A stretch of 64,000 nucleotides of DNA from Acanthacorydalis orientalis. Taxonomy: Eukaryota; Arthropoda; Insecta; Megaloptera; Corydalidae. The position numbers and the translations under genes are program-made. The stretch spans positions 38,111,318 to 38,175,317 of the forward strand of contig CM068315.1 in the NCBI GenBank assembly GCA_034766995.1, written 5' to 3'. Every line of letters starts with the position of its first letter. Within the stretch, counting starts at the first letter, position 1. Below are positions 11,700-24,722 of the stretch, in pieces. The notes under the pieces are model-generated. The model ran no database searches. It was not told the DNA's origin and saw nothing but the letters and a program-made list of their open reading frames with translations.

Positions 11700-11770
11700 G
11701 GTGTAACGAAATATTTCGTCATGCTAGAAATACAACTCCAACAGGCATGACGACATTTTTCGTCATGATG
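11700..11770. repeat. Short palindromic motif pair
   Basis: The string tttcgtcatg occurs twice (near 11716 and 11757). The second copy forms the hairpin catgacgacatttttcgtcatg with an 8-bp stem. This could be a terminal piece of a small inverted-repeat element. No family is assigned. Confidence 0.4.

Positions 11771-12765
<995 letters not shown>

Positions 12766-12830
<65 letters not shown>
12766..12830. repeat. (AT)n(GT)n microsatellite
   Basis: About 45 bp of AT followed by 20 bp of GT. Confidence 0.95.
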
Positions 12831-12987
12831 ATGTGTATACAATTTTTTAAAAGTATTTAGAGATATTATAGATATAATAAATAGCATTCATAAAATACAA
12901 GTAACCTTTGTTAGAAATATAATTACATTACTGTTTTTGATTAAAGTTCCTAATTAAATTTTCATTCATATGGCAAATACTTTATTA

Positions 12988-12990
<3 letters not shown>

Positions 12991-13030
<40 letters not shown>
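12991..13030. repeat. (AT)n array
   Basis: 40 bp of AT dinucleotides. Confidence 0.95.
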
Positions 13031-13031
<1 letters not shown>

Positions 13032-13744
13032 CTTTAAATTAATTTAATGAAATTATTGACCAAAATTACAGTATTATAATTACTAAACTGGGTTCATACA
13101 TACAAAGTTTTCCAAAAAGGAATGACTAATTCTGTAACTCATGAAATAGCATTAGTGTAACATGTCATTCGCCAATTTTAGTCTGATCTGTTTTTCCAGG
13201 TTGTTACAGATTCAACTTAACAGATTTCTTTTGGATACAGTAATCCGTCACATACGTTTTTATTAAAAATTAATAACGTCATTTTCCTTAATTGTTACAG
13301 ACAAACAACTATCGAAACAACTTTTAACAATCGATAAAAAACAGACTATTTTTCACTACCTACTACTCAACAGCCCTTGAAATGTCTCGTCTATCACAGC
13401 AGTTGCAGCCCTCGAATATTTACAACTTTTTATTTGACATGTGTCTGTCGTTCATTTGTCTACATGGCCACCCTATTCGATATTGGTTAAATGTTTGACA
13501 ATATTTTTATCGACATTTTAGATACCTACTAACATTTCAACCAATTTTGTGTTTTTAAACTATGTAAGACCGATATATTTTATTAACTATAAAATTTTTA
13601 TTATTAAATAACTCAAATTTTATCGTTTATTAGTCTTCATATTTTCAATTAGTGTATACTCGTGTATCAAAATTAATATTTTTATTTTATTTCTATGGAG
13701 GTTTAATTTCTCTTCTTTATATTATCAATGCTAAACGAGGGAGG
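13031..13744. other. AT-rich unique sequence
   Basis: No gene or element is recognised. Confidence 0.5.
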
Positions 13745-14860
13745 TTCACAAAATTCGTAGAAGTGAATAGAAATACGATAGTTGGGGCAGTATAATTATT
13801 TTTAAATATAATCTTTTCAACATAATCTCCTTTAAGGTACAATACATTGCATCCAACGTTGCTCGAATGCCATTATGCCGGTGTTAAAGTGCGATTTCTC
13901 AAGCTCTTCAAAATAGGTGTCTACTTCGGCTATTACCTCCTCGTCTGTGTACAATCTGTTCCCAGCAAGGAATGTTATCAGTTGTGAAAAGAGATGAAAG
14001 TCACAGGTCTGGTGAATATGGGCCATGAAGAAATAGAAAAAAGCAAAGAGAATGGATTTTGATGGCTGTTTGCATCGAAGAACAAGCTGGAACGTTGTCA
14101 TGATGAAATAAGTTTTTTTTCGTTATGTTCTGGGTTGTTTTTCATCAATGGTGGCTCGTAACTTATCCAAAAGAGCACAGTAATAGGCGCTGTTGATTGT
14201 ATTTCTATTTTTCAAAGAATCCACCAACAAAATTGCGTATTCCAAAAAAATTGAAGTCATGACTGCTTTCCGATGAACTAGCTTTCAGCTTCTTTGGTCG
14301 CCTATCTCCTCTCTTAGTCCACTGTTTCGATTACTCTTTGGACTCTGGTATGTGGTGATGAATCCAAGTCTCATCGACACAATTTTTTTTTATAACGCCG
14401 CATCATGGCTAAGTAATCCATTGAATTTTGGTATTGTGTGCGTTTTTGGTCCACAGTCAAAATTCGCGGCACTAATCTCGCCGACCTTTTTGACATGCCT
14501 AAAGCCTCTGCTATTTCATACACCTTCACTCGCCGTTTGCTTAACACCATATCATGCACTTTATCAACATTTTCTACGGTCACTGACGTTGAAGACCTGC
14601 TACTACAGGGGTCCTCTTCGATGTATGTTTTGCCTCTTCCAAATTCAGCAGTCTATGTTGCCACTGTGGCACACGCTGAAGAGGGTTCATCGTACACACT
14701 ACGCATCTTTCCAAAAATTTGGGTGGGATTCATACCATCCAAAACTAAAAATTGAATAGCAGTACGATGTTTCAATTTATCCATTTCACAAAAATAGCCA
14801 AACATGTTTTATTTAGATTGCTATCAATGCTAAACTAAAAGATGTTTTGCGCTGAAATTT
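13745..14860 (-). mobile_element. mariner-family element, internally damaged
   Basis: A degraded mariner on the minus strand, with the transposase N-terminus near 14784 and the C-terminus near 13832. I could not pair its terminal repeats with confidence. A 12-14 bp direct repeat (atcaatgctaaac) occurs just outside both sides, near 13724 and 14823. That is not a mariner target duplication, which would be TA only. The element lies in unique AT-rich DNA. Confidence 0.65.
13832..14784 (-). pseudogene. mariner transposase, broken
   Basis: Mariner transposases are DD34D enzymes with an N-terminal paired-like HTH domain. Recognisable pieces in order on the minus strand are MDKLKHRTAIQFLVLDG at the start, then VENVDKVHDMVLSKRRVKVY with EIAEALGMSK (second HTH), then SARLVPRILTVDQKR before the catalytic core. 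At the 3' end are NRLYTDEEVIAEVDTYF and HFNTGIMAFEQRWMQCIV. The catalytic middle (about 13980-14360) is scrambled by frameshifts, and the first catalytic Asp region is not readable. The pattern is closest to the irritans-type group. Confidence 0.75.
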
Positions 14861-15979
14861 TTACAGACCAGTAATCAAGGATGCCACTTCAAGAAAAAAA
14901 ATACTTTCAAGTCTTCCCATTCACATGGCACTTCTACGAATTTTTCGAAACCCCCTCATATGTTGCGTTAGCTAATATAATTGAATTCATTGTTAATATA
15001 AATGATTTAAATCGCATGCCAATTCAAACGATCATAATATATGTCTCGAATTTAATAGATAATTTAACTTCAGTCTGAAATAAATGAATAATTAATCAAA
15101 TCACGGATGCTTATTTCGATCTCGTATCATGGTTATTTACAATTCCATTATTTAATGTTTTCAATTTATTAAAAAAAAGCATTTTTTATTTCAGACCTCG
15201 AACATTTATCATCGCATGCAATTGAAGTTTACAATAATGTTAGCTGCAGTATTACTACAGGAATTTGATTTGGCAAACTTCGACTCTACACAATATACGA
15301 GTCAAGTCTGGCTTTTTCCATAGATGGCCGCATAATGCGTGTAGGCATGCAAGTTTTTATAGAAAGAACATCATGCTATGACTAAGCAACACACACACAC
15401 ATATCCATCCATACATACGTACATTTTATACTATTAATAAACTCGCCACTAATGCATCGAACAGGGTTGAACTCATTCTTATATTCGATCTCAAATGTAT
15501 AACTCTAAGAAGTTAATTTAAAATATGTGGCTATCTGATCAAATATTACAGAATGGACTGGACATATTAAAAATAAATGCAGCAAAAATTATCTGTAGTG
15601 TAGTCAAAATTTATTTGTACATGCAATGTTTAATCGTTGGCATTTGAACATTCACATTTTTATTGAACATGTATAGTAGTTTCTTTTTCGTTTGTAATTT
15701 GTCTTCATTTTTAGCTGCATATTACACTATGATGTGTAAATGTTTCTCATTCGTTTTTATCATCAGAGTTTTTCAAATGACAAATTTTCATTTTTGTTTT
15801 GAATTTGTTTAATAATACAACACCTGTGCTTTCAACTGTATTTTTGAATTAATTTGACATATAAAAATGATAGATACCAGTAGTTGTATAGTTGTAATAT
15901 GTTGTAAATAGTGCAATTAAATATAAAAAAATAGTATTACCAGTATACTATTAGTAGTAGTATTTTTGATAATTATGTA
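14861..15979. other. AT-rich unique sequence
   Basis: About 1.1 kb with no supported gene. An ACACAC run lies near 15390. Confidence 0.6.
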
Positions 15980-16553
15980 TTAGAAAATTGGTAGAAAAGT
16001 AATTGTTGTTTATGACCTTCGTGCAGCACCCATTTGTCAAGTTTTTTTGATTTTCCTAGCTGTTTTAAGTAGTCCAGAACTGTTGGAAGACAACGCTTAA
16101 CTTTTGTGAAAACTCTCGAATTGTTGTGTGTGATTCTGATTTAACTAACGCCTTCAGTTGGTCGTTATGAACTGAAGAAGGACGTCCGCGACCTTCTTCA
16201 TCTTCAAGCCTTTCGTCCCCAACGAATTTTTTGGAACAACCATTTGATCATACGTTCCTTAACACCCACACCAAACGCATCGTTTAGTTTACGAGCAGTT
16301 TCTGCTGCTTTACCGCCTGTTTTTAACTCGTACAAAAATGTGTTCTTAATTGCTTCTTTTCGATCTTTAATTCAATAGTCCAATTTGAAGGCCAATTAGT
16401 AATAAAACCAAAGTCGATGTTACCAAAATACAGACCGAAAAATGCACTTTAAAATGATATTAATATGTACACGATGAAATTACACTTTCATTGAAAAAAA
16501 TGAAGATTATAATTCAGAAAACAAAAACCGCAATTATATTCCTACCAACCTGA
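15980..16553 (-). mobile_element. Short deleted mariner, copy 1
   Basis: A 574-bp element with mariner-type terminal repeats. The left end has attggtagaaaagtaattg, and the right end is the inverted partner ending in cctaccaacctgata. It keeps the 5' untranslated region and the transposase HTH segment but lacks the whole catalytic domain. On the minus strand it reads MEKKQ-type N-terminus remnants, then LGKSKKLDKWVLHEGHK, and then enters the other terminal repeat. Copies at 18356 and 31851 have the same layout. Confidence 0.8.
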
Positions 16554-18355
16554 TACATTCTAACACTCCGAATAAATATAATTTCTATAAAAATAACTAT
16601 TCAATTTTTATTTTGTTTGATAAATGAGCTGCATGTTTTTTCGAAAAAAAAATATCAATTGTAAATTTCGATTCATTCATCGTGAAAAAGGACTTTTTCT
16701 TAATAATTCATATAATTTAAAACGCATTGACTAAATCCTTCTTGTTTCCCGTATCCATCGTCCGAACTGCATATATTCAATTTTTCATGGAAACCACTTT
16801 AAAATTTTAATTTACAGAACTAACATTTATTGTTATATATAAATATAATTTGTAATTACATTTAATAATTTTTATACATGTGGAATCTATTGTAACTAAT
16901 TATTATGGTATTTTTGTAGAAAGCTATATTTTTCTTATAATCTACGACCGGTTTTGCTGCTTTTACTTTCAGGTATTTTTGTACTAATAGTAATTTAAAT
17001 CTAAATGCAATTTAACTTGCAAGTTTAAGACTTAAATTTCAATTTTAAAAGTGAAAATAACTCATCCAAGACTATCTGAACACGAAGAAAACATTGATTC
17101 TGGTCGTAGTAGATAAGAAACACATCAGTTCACATGATTATCATAAATTCAGTTTGGATTATCTTACTAGTCTTGATCCTGATGAGTAATTTATGTAGTT
17201 ATCTGCTATAACTGTCTCGGTTTTTGAGTTATTTTCTAGTAGTTTTTTGATATACTTAATCTATACATGATGTATATTACAGTATATTCACAAACTACCT
17301 GATAACTTAAGAGCTGTAACACATACTTACTTAAGTAAGTAATTATAACTAACATTAACAACTTTAAATCCAGTTTGGTCCAAAAAAATCATACATGCTA
17401 CTGAAAATAGTGTACTTGTAATATTTTTCAAGCGGAATAAAAAAATTTACTCAGTGTATTCAATTCATTTTAGATCCCATTAGGTAAACATGAATTAAGA
17501 ACAATTCACAAATGGTTATTTAAATTATTACCGCCAAATAACTTCTTCAAGTAATGATAAAAATAAATATGATATTCTATATCCTTGTTTGATTTAACAC
17601 GGATCTAATCATATTTATGACTAATTGACCATAAAAAGTAGATTTTATTTTTTACCATCGCTTAATTCTTTCAAAAAAGGATGTTATCATAAGATTATTC
17701 ATTAACAAGAAATGTCTATCTTTGAGGAAGTCAATTTTATTTTCCTTTTGTCGGAAATATTTGAAATTAAGTATTATTAAAATTATTACTACATCCTATG
17801 AAGAAAAATTAAAAATGGGATAACATCAGCATTAATCAATTCTATGATATGTGCAAATAATTTTAGTATAATGATATTAAATTCATTTATAATAATTAAG
17901 ATATAACAGTGGAAATGTTTGTACACTTTAAGTGTTAAAATATTTGTTCTTATGTCACTTTGTGATTTAAAAAAAAAACGTTGGAATAAAAAGTACCATA
18001 GATAATATCGATGTAGTTCGAAGAATTATAATAGTTGATTCATTCGTAAAAACGCTGAAGTGATTAATTTGAAATTTGCAGGAAATAACAAAGCAAATTT
18101 TGAATGGAATTTAAAATACAAAATATCTGACTATACAACCAGTTTATTCTAGTATGAATTTCTACGTACGTTATGCGATTTCGTTATATAAAAGAAAGTT
18201 TTTGTCATGATTTTTTTAGAATATACATTCGATGTTTCGTATGTAAATGTGTTTTTTTTTAAAAAATTGGAATTTATTTTTAACAATTTCAACATTATAC
18301 AAACATCAGTTTACTACATTTATGAAAAATAACTATTAAATTTTATTGAAAAGTA
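16554..18355. other. AT-rich unique sequence
   Basis: About 1.8 kb between two deleted mariners. I found no gene, array or element ends. A small palindrome (cttacttaagtaag) lies near 17330. Confidence 0.6.
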
Positions 18356-18931
18356 TTAGGTTGGTAGGAAAATAATTGCGGTTGTTTTCTGAATTATAAC
18401 CTTAATATCTTTTTTTAAATGAAAGTGTAATTTCATCGTTTTCATGTTAATATCATTTTAAAGTGAAATTTTTAGTCTGTATTTTTGTAACACCGACTTT
18501 GTTTTTATTATTAATTTTGTTTCAAATTGGTCTATTGAATTAAAGATGGAAAAGAAGCAAATAAGAGCATTTTTTGTATGAGTTCAAAACGGGTGGTAAA
18601 GCAGCAGAAACTGTACATAAACTAAACGATGCTTTTGGTGTGGGTACTGTTAAGGAACGTAAGGTGTAATGGTGGTTCCAACAATTTCGTGTTGGAGACG
18701 ACCGTCTTGAAGATGAAGAAAGTCGCGGGTGTTTTTCTTCAGTTCATAACGACCAACTGAAGGCGTTAGTTGAATCAGAACCACGCATAACAATTCGAGG
18801 ACTTGCACAAAAGTTAGACGTTAGGCATCCAACAGTTCTGGACAACTTAAAACAGCTAAATAAATCAAAAAAGCTGTAAATGTATACGAATCTGAAGGTC
18901 ATAATCCTCAATTATTTTTGTACTAACCTAA
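18356..18931 (+). mobile_element. Short deleted mariner, copy 2
   Basis: A 576-bp element, the best preserved of the family. The left end is ttaggttggtaggaaaataa, and the right end is its inverted form ending in tactaacctaa. It contains the mariner leader and HTH coding region and then jumps straight to the right terminal repeat. Confidence 0.85.
18546..18879 (+). pseudogene. mariner transposase N-terminal (HTH) domain only
   Basis: Starts at an ATG reading MEKKQIRAFF. A one-base frameshift follows, after which the frame gives LYEFKTGGKAAETVHKLNDA, WWFQQFRVGDDRLEDEE and LVESEPRITIRGLAQKLDV. These are the two helix-turn-helix motifs of the paired-like domain that binds mariner ends. One in-frame stop lies near 18667. 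The frame ends after KQLNKSKKL. The linker and the DD34D catalytic domain are missing by deletion, not by scattered decay. The type resembles the SETMAR-like mariners common in ants and bees. Confidence 0.75.
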
Positions 18932-19739
18932 TATATATTGTCAGTCCATTTCGCATTACATAATGTCACAAGTTTAGTTTTTGGTAATGTAGCTAATTCA
19001 CTTTTACAAGAGAATTTTTACTCTCTAGACATCACATTTTTTCTTTTTTATTTAATAAAAATGGCATTCTATTCATTCTGATTGTGGTTTGTATGCATTT
19101 AGATGGCGATTCTATCACTTCTAGTTCTATCTTAGCGCTTAAAGTCTGATTGCACCGATATTGAAATGCGCGTAAACCATAATCAAAATGAGCAATTAGT
19201 ATCTATAGAACATTTTGATCAGATACAGCACAAAAAATGTTTGCAAAATATACAGTGCGGAAACACATTTGTGAAATTAAATACAATAGTATTTTTTTTC
19301 AAGTCACTCATTTTCACAAAACAATGAATATATAATTTTCTCGCGGTTATTAAAAAAATCGAAATGGAAATAAGTTTAGCGAAACAGTTTATTTTTTAAA
19401 TAATATTTTTATAACCTTTGATATGTGTATAGAGAAAATATCAAAAAATAAGTATAGAAACTTCAATTTTCGGCATCCGTGTAGTTATCAAAGTATTTAA
19501 TATTTATATAGCTACTTTGATATGTACTTACGTTACATTCATTCCCTAATATGTTCATGTATTTCTGTTACATATTTTATAGATGTAATTATTTAATTGT
19601 ACCTTTCGCAAACAGTCTTATTCCAAATAATTTTTATATCGAAAAGATCACTTGCCTCCGAACAAAAATCCGAACAGAGAAATCATTTTATGCAAGTAAT
19701 ATAAGACCTGTTTTGTATAACACGATCATATGTCTACAG
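18932..19739. other. AT-rich unique sequence
   Basis: No gene is supported up to the candidate exon. Confidence 0.5.
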
Positions 19740-19881
19740 CGTTTTTGTCGCTATCCAGCTTACGCGGAGATGAAAAGAAAAAAAAACATAAAAAAAATGT
19801 ATGACAGACAGTTCAAGGTTCTTCAAGAACGACGTCGAATCATTCAATGGGAATATTTTCAGTTCAGAGAGTTAATGAAAG
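19740..19881 (+). other. Candidate orphan coding exon
   Basis: A 142-base open segment bounded by a good acceptor (tgtctacag) and a near-consensus donor (aaag|gtgagt). It encodes a basic, mixed-composition peptide with RFCRYPAYAEMKRKK at the start and LQERRRIIQWEYFQFRELMK at the end, unlike any transposase here. The open frame extends upstream to 19551. I recognise no family, and no flanking exon could be identified in the window. It may be an exon of a host gene, a remnant, or a chance match. Confidence 0.3.
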
Positions 19882-20278
19882 GTGAGTTGCCACGTAAGGT
19901 ATAAATTTCATTTCCGAGAATAAATAGGAATTATTAAAGTCAACTTGTGACTCCTCTTATGCACAATATAAACAAATATCTATATGTTTTCTTACTTTCA
20001 TATTTAACATACTGTATCTTCACACATTCATAAATTATACGTATGCAAGGATTATTTATTGTTCGTAGGTATTTATTTCAATTTCTATAGTATTTGATTA
20101 TTTGTGTTTCTAATAAACTGATGTAGAAGAAACGCAGTGTACTCAACATTACATTCGAGTGTAAATAACAAGATATTATAATAAATAAATAAATCTTTTC
20201 TCGTTTATGTCTTTTTTTTATTTTATATATGCGTGCACAAATGATAAACAGTACGTTATTAATTTGTTGACATTTAAA

Positions 20279-20281
<3 letters not shown>
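19882..20281. other. AT-rich unique sequence
   Basis: Nothing is recognised before the microsatellite. Confidence 0.5.

Positions 20282-20373
<92 letters not shown>
20282..20373. repeat. (AT)n(AC)n(AT)n microsatellite
   Basis: About 92 bp of alternating dinucleotides. It abuts the left end of the mariner that follows. Confidence 0.95.
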
Positions 20374-20376
<3 letters not shown>

Positions 20377-20377
<1 letters not shown>

Positions 20378-21669
20378 AGGGTTAGAACATAAGTTCGTAG
20401 AGTTTTATGATGAAATTCAAAGCCAATGTTTACTTATTTGTACATATATTTATATATTTACATATATTCATTAAATATTTATTCTAATACATATGTGCCA
20501 TTTTGATCCACCACTTTTCGCCATCTTTCACATAGTTTCATAATTTCGTCTTCCAAGAACTTGGCATCTTTCTGGGCGATGAATTGATCCAGGTAGTTTC
20601 TGCATGCTTCCAGGGAAGTGATGTTTTTTCCATTAAGGGAATTCTGTAGGGACTGGAACAAATGGTAATCTGAAGATGTATGATCAGGTGAATACGGCAA
20701 GTGAGGTAGGACGTCTAGCCAAACTGCTTCAATTTCTGTTGGGCCTGTAAAGGGATGTGAGGTCTGGCGTTGTTTTGATGGAACATGATACCCTTCCGAT
20801 TGATCAATTCTGAACGGTTTTAGTCGATTGGTGTCCTTAATTAGTCCAGTTGAGCACGATACTTCTCCGAATTTATCGTCTGATTATTTGAGAGAAGCTC
20901 GTAATACACAACACCCTTCCAATCCCATCAGATACACAACATCACCTTGTTCGGATGAAGACCTGCTTTTGGACAGGATAACGGAGGCTCATTTCGTTTT
21001 CTCCAAGACCTTTTTCGATCCATATTATTGTAGACGATTCATTTTTCATCGCCCGTGATTAATAGTTTCAGAAATGAGTCGTTTTGGTTTCTTTTAAGGT
21101 GCGAATGATGGAAATGTGTTCCATTAAATTTCTTTCAGTTAAATTATGAAGTACCCAAACATCATAGCGATACACAAATCCACGTGTCTCCAAATGAGAC
21201 ACCTGCAGTATCTCTGCGATGTCTCGTGTTGTGAAAGGTTGATACTTTTTAATAAGTGTTGCAATTTGGTCATTATGAACAACTGCAGGCTTACAGAAAC
21301 GTTCCTGATCCTCTATGTCGAATTTTCCATCTCTGAACCAAGCGAACCACTTTCAAACAGTACTGCCAGCTATGGCATTTTCTCCATCAACGGATGATAT
21401 CTTTTTTGATCTTTTTTGCTGTCTGCAGCGCTTTTTCTTCAAGGAAAATAAAACGGCATCAAATGACGAAAAACTACCTTATATTCCTCCATTTTCTATT
21501 TTAAATTTAATAGACTTAAAATTAACAAAATTGTACGAAAATACAAAGAGAGAAACGATGAAATGTCATCTATCAAAATAACAAATATGGACTCATGTCA
21601 TATAATCGAGCTGCGCGCGAAACTTCAATTAATGACATCTATTGGCAAGCGCTACGAACTTTTGTTCCA

Positions 21670-21673
<4 letters not shown>
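20377..21673 (-). mobile_element. mellifera-type mariner, full length but inactive
   Basis: About 1.29 kb, the normal mariner size. The terminal repeats are recognisable: ttagaacataagttcgtag at the left, and the inverted match of ttggaacaaaagttcgtag at the right. Both ends touch (AT)n arrays, which agrees with insertion at TA. The transposase gene is present along its whole length but interrupted. Confidence 0.85.
20482..21494 (-). pseudogene. mellifera-subfamily mariner transposase
   Basis: Reads from an ATG at 21494 (MEEYKVVFRHLMPFYFPRKK) to a natural end in MKLCERWRKVVDQNGTYVLE near 20482. This final block is diagnostic of the group. The segment containing the third catalytic Asp is legible as SPDHTSSDYHLFQSLQNSLN. 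Numerous stops and frameshifts lie between, for example in the HTH region and the first catalytic block. The expected length is about 345 residues, and all parts are represented, so this is decay rather than truncation. No active product is expected. Confidence 0.85.

Positions 21674-21675
<2 letters not shown>

Positions 21676-21718
<43 letters not shown>
21676..21718. repeat. (AT)n array
   Basis: 43 bp of AT abutting the right end of the mariner. Confidence 0.95.
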
Positions 21719-21719
<1 letters not shown>

Positions 21720-22672
21720 ATATGTTTGTTTTCTTATAATCAATTTTAATTTAAAAACTAAAACGCACAAATCACATGAATGGATATTAATTATTTAAAA
21801 TACTTAAAAGTAAATATTCTGGTAATTTATGTATTTAACCATGTATTCATATGTTCGACTGATATTTTTTTTATAATTATATGTTCTTTAAAATCAATAT
21901 TACAATTTTATATCATTATTTCATTGATTGAAAATAATGCACATCGTTAAAATGTTTTTGAACATTCAGCAAAGCTCTTTCATGTAAAGGATTTTTTTAT
22001 TATAAATAAATTGTTTGAAGAGATATCTAAAACATACATTAATAAATTTATTCATCTTTTCCAACGAAATATAATTACATTCCCAATTATCATTGTGTAA
22101 TTTGTTTGTTGCGATATCATAAAAATAAAAATATACTTTGTATCATATTAAGGAAAAATTATAAAAAATATTGAATATAGACGACGATTTACAAAATCAT
22201 AATGATTGTAGATAAAGAATTAACCAGTTGTATTTCCAGGTCAAAAGAGATATTAGTAACAGGGAATTCTAGTGTCTAACCACATGCATTAATAATATTC
22301 ATGTGCACGTTTTAAACAATCGCTTTGTCGCAACATTACAAAAATAGCTAACGTACAAGTATAGAGGACGAAGAACTCATTGTACATATTAATAAAAGAG
22401 AATTGACACATCGCAAAACAAACTTATAAAAATGCTTTAATGTGTATCGTAAAAAAAATATAACAGTCATTCTAGACAAAGTGGAGCGTATCTATAGTAT
22501 TTAAATCCGTAGTTTGTTACTCCAGTAAATAGTTTTGTTTACAAAACTTTTAATCGATTTGATAAAAACTGTTTGAATCATGAGAATAAAAAACTCATAA
22601 TAAAAATAATTTAATGATCGATTGTTTTCATTTATGGATGAAATTAAATTGATTATATTCTTGGCTTTATGG

Positions 22673-22675
<3 letters not shown>
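21719..22675. other. AT-rich unique sequence
   Basis: No gene or element is recognised. Confidence 0.6.

Positions 22676-22750
<75 letters not shown>
22676..22750. repeat. (CT)n(AT)n compound microsatellite
   Basis: About 29 bp of CT followed by about 46 bp of AT. Confidence 0.95.
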
Positions 22751-22758
<8 letters not shown>

Positions 22759-23099
22759 TTGTAGGCTTTGTGATTAAAAAAAATCGTATCGTATAAAAAT
22801 TATAGATTAGTCGATAACTTTTTTTAATGAATACAATAAACAGTGTATATTGAGTCTCAGAAGTCATTGGACACTTGCAGCTTAAAAGACAATTCATGAA
22901 ATAAACTTAATTGGTAAATAATTTTTAAATTCTATTTTAACCCTAACAATTTTAAATCCCACTGAAATTGAAATTTATACTCTTTTTTGAATTTTTAATA
23001 CTTTAATTACACATAAATTCATTTTAATAAAGAAAAGTCAAAAAAATCACTCATAAAGTCATCGGACAGTGAAATAATAAATATATAATATCAATGATA

Positions 23100-23912
23100 A
23101 ATTTTACTGAGGGTTACTTTCATATCTGATGGGGTTACCCTTTGCTTCCAGTACTTAGATTAATCTTCTCGGCATTCACTGTACGAAGTTTGTAATCACT
23201 TACAACGAAATATTTTCCCATTCACCGCTAAAATTTTTCTTAGTCCATCTATTGATGTTACGGTGTGCTTTCTCAGTATTTTTTTCGGTACATCCCAAAG
23301 ATGTTCGATTGGGTTAAGATCCGGAGATTGTGGCGGCGTTTCTATAACTTTTGAGCAATTACAAAACAACCAGAGACGAACCATATGAGCTTTTTGCTTC
23401 AGGTCGTTATCTTGATAGTATTAAAAGTTGTTGCTTAGACTCAATTTCTCTGCACATTGCTTTATATTATATTTCAAAATATTTAAATAAACATTCTGAT
23501 CCATTGTTTCATCAAGAAAAACTAAATCTTCGACCCCATCCACTCATGTACCCCCCCCCCTCTCCCCTCAATCAATAACACTGCCATCGCCATGCATTAT
23601 TATCAGTTTTAAGTTTTATTTTTTAAACTCTTCATTAAGTTTTCGCCAAACAATTAAACGACCATTGTTTCTAAAAATGTTAATTTTGCTTTAGACAGAA
23701 AATATTATTTTATTTCAATACTGCAGATTTTAATTTTTATTGATTTCAGTGAATTTTAATCGCTTCTTTCGATCTGCTTCGCTGACGAAGAATTTCTTCT
23801 TATGGTTTTTCCCCGATAACCCAAGATTCTGATGGTTCTCCACACTGTTTCAGGACTCACACCTATTCCTGTTGCCACCTCCAGGTTGGCAGAAATATTT
23901 CCTGCACTGCAT
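23100..23912 (-). pseudogene. Tc1-like transposase, C-terminal part
   Basis: This part continues from the segment at 25181-25453 after the mitochondrial insert. In order on the minus strand: ISANLEVATGIGVSPETVWR (second HTH), a poorly readable catalytic first block that contains a poly-C run near 23550, then DNDLKQKAHMVRLW (second catalytic Asp retained), PPQSPDLNPIEHLWDV (catalytic Glu retained) and MPRRLI with EAKGNPIRYE at the end. Several stops and frameshifts are present. Family knowledge: IS630/Tc1 DD34E transposases of about 340 residues. Confidence 0.8.
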
Positions 23913-23919
23913 CAATTGA

Positions 23920-24325
23920 ATCAATTGATTTATTGAAATATATTTTTTTTTGTATTATGTATTCTTTGACCACCTTTAATTTCTCTTCAACCCCGATCAA
24001 TTCTTTTAATAATCTTATATCCTAATCTTAAAAATAAATTACTAATAAACTTAGTTGATAAAACAGGTATAAATCTTAAAAAACTTGATAATATATAAAA
24101 TCTTAATCTATTTAATTTTCAATATAACAAACTTTGATAATTCATACCCAATTCATATTCCAATTAATCTTACTAACAAAGCTATAAACTCTATTAATAA
24201 AGGTAAAACAATTACTCTAGGAGAAGGAAAAATTAATCATCTTAATATTCTCCCACCTATAATAGCTAAAAATAATAAACCCAATATTCACTTTAATACA
24301 CTTCACTGTTCATAATTTTTTTTAA
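23920..24325 (-). pseudogene. NUMT: mitochondrial ND5, 3' part
   Basis: Nuclear copy of the C-terminal part of NADH dehydrogenase subunit 5. On the minus strand with the invertebrate mitochondrial code it reads EQWSVLKWILGLLFL, then LSWLIFPSPSVIVLPLL, LIGMWIGYELSS, and near the end SIDRGWSEEIKGGQ, the typical ND5 terminus. TGA must be read as Trp and AGA as Ser. With the nuclear code it is full of stops. The right boundary (about 24325) lies directly against the ATP8 segment. Its end near 23915-23925 is the junction with the transposon. Confidence 0.85.
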
Positions 24326-24722
24326 ATTATTAGTATTATTCTAATATTCTTTGATCTCTCAAATAGCTCCTATTAATTGATTAATTTTATTTATTTTATT
24401 TTCCTTTATTATAATTTTATTTATTAATTTTATTTTATTAATTTTATTTATCATTATAAATTATTTTATTTACTCTACCTCCTTCCCTGAAGAATCTCAC
24501 AAAAATTTTAAATTAAACCCTCTTAATTGAAAATGATAACAAACTTATTCTCAATTTTTGATCCCTCATCAAATCTTAATTTGTCATTAAATTGATTAAA
24601 GAACTTTTTTAGGTTTAATAATTATTCCAATAACTTATTGAATTTTACGAACACGATTCTCTTTTCTATGATTTTCAATTTTAAATACTCTTCATACAGA
24701 ATTTAAAATGTTAGACAGATTT
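24326..24722 (+). pseudogene. NUMT: mitochondrial ATP8 and ATP6 (5' part)
   Basis: With the mitochondrial code the plus strand gives ATP8 (SQMAPINWLILFIFFSFI near 24360-24420, ending in a PLNWKW-type tail). The start of ATP6 then follows in the usual overlapping arrangement near 24532 (MITNLFSIFDPSSNLNLSLN). A frameshift follows the LNW motif. The next frame continues with FLGLIIIPITYWILRTRF and LNTLHTEFKM, then similarity stops. The frameshift and the nuclear context show it is not a functional mitochondrial gene. ATP8-ATP6 and ND5 are several kb apart in the normal insect mitogenome. Confidence 0.85.

Noticed and set aside
14352..14759. Two plus-strand frames of 135 and 105 codons
   Set aside because: They are antisense to the mariner transposase at 13832-14784.
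13724..14836. 12-14 bp direct repeat flanking the mariner as a target duplication
   Set aside because: Mariner duplicates only TA. The repeat is probably coincidental or part of a flanking repeat.
24085..24315. 76-codon plus-strand nuclear-code frame
   Set aside because: It is antisense to the ND5 NUMT, which reads correctly on the other strand with the mitochondrial code.
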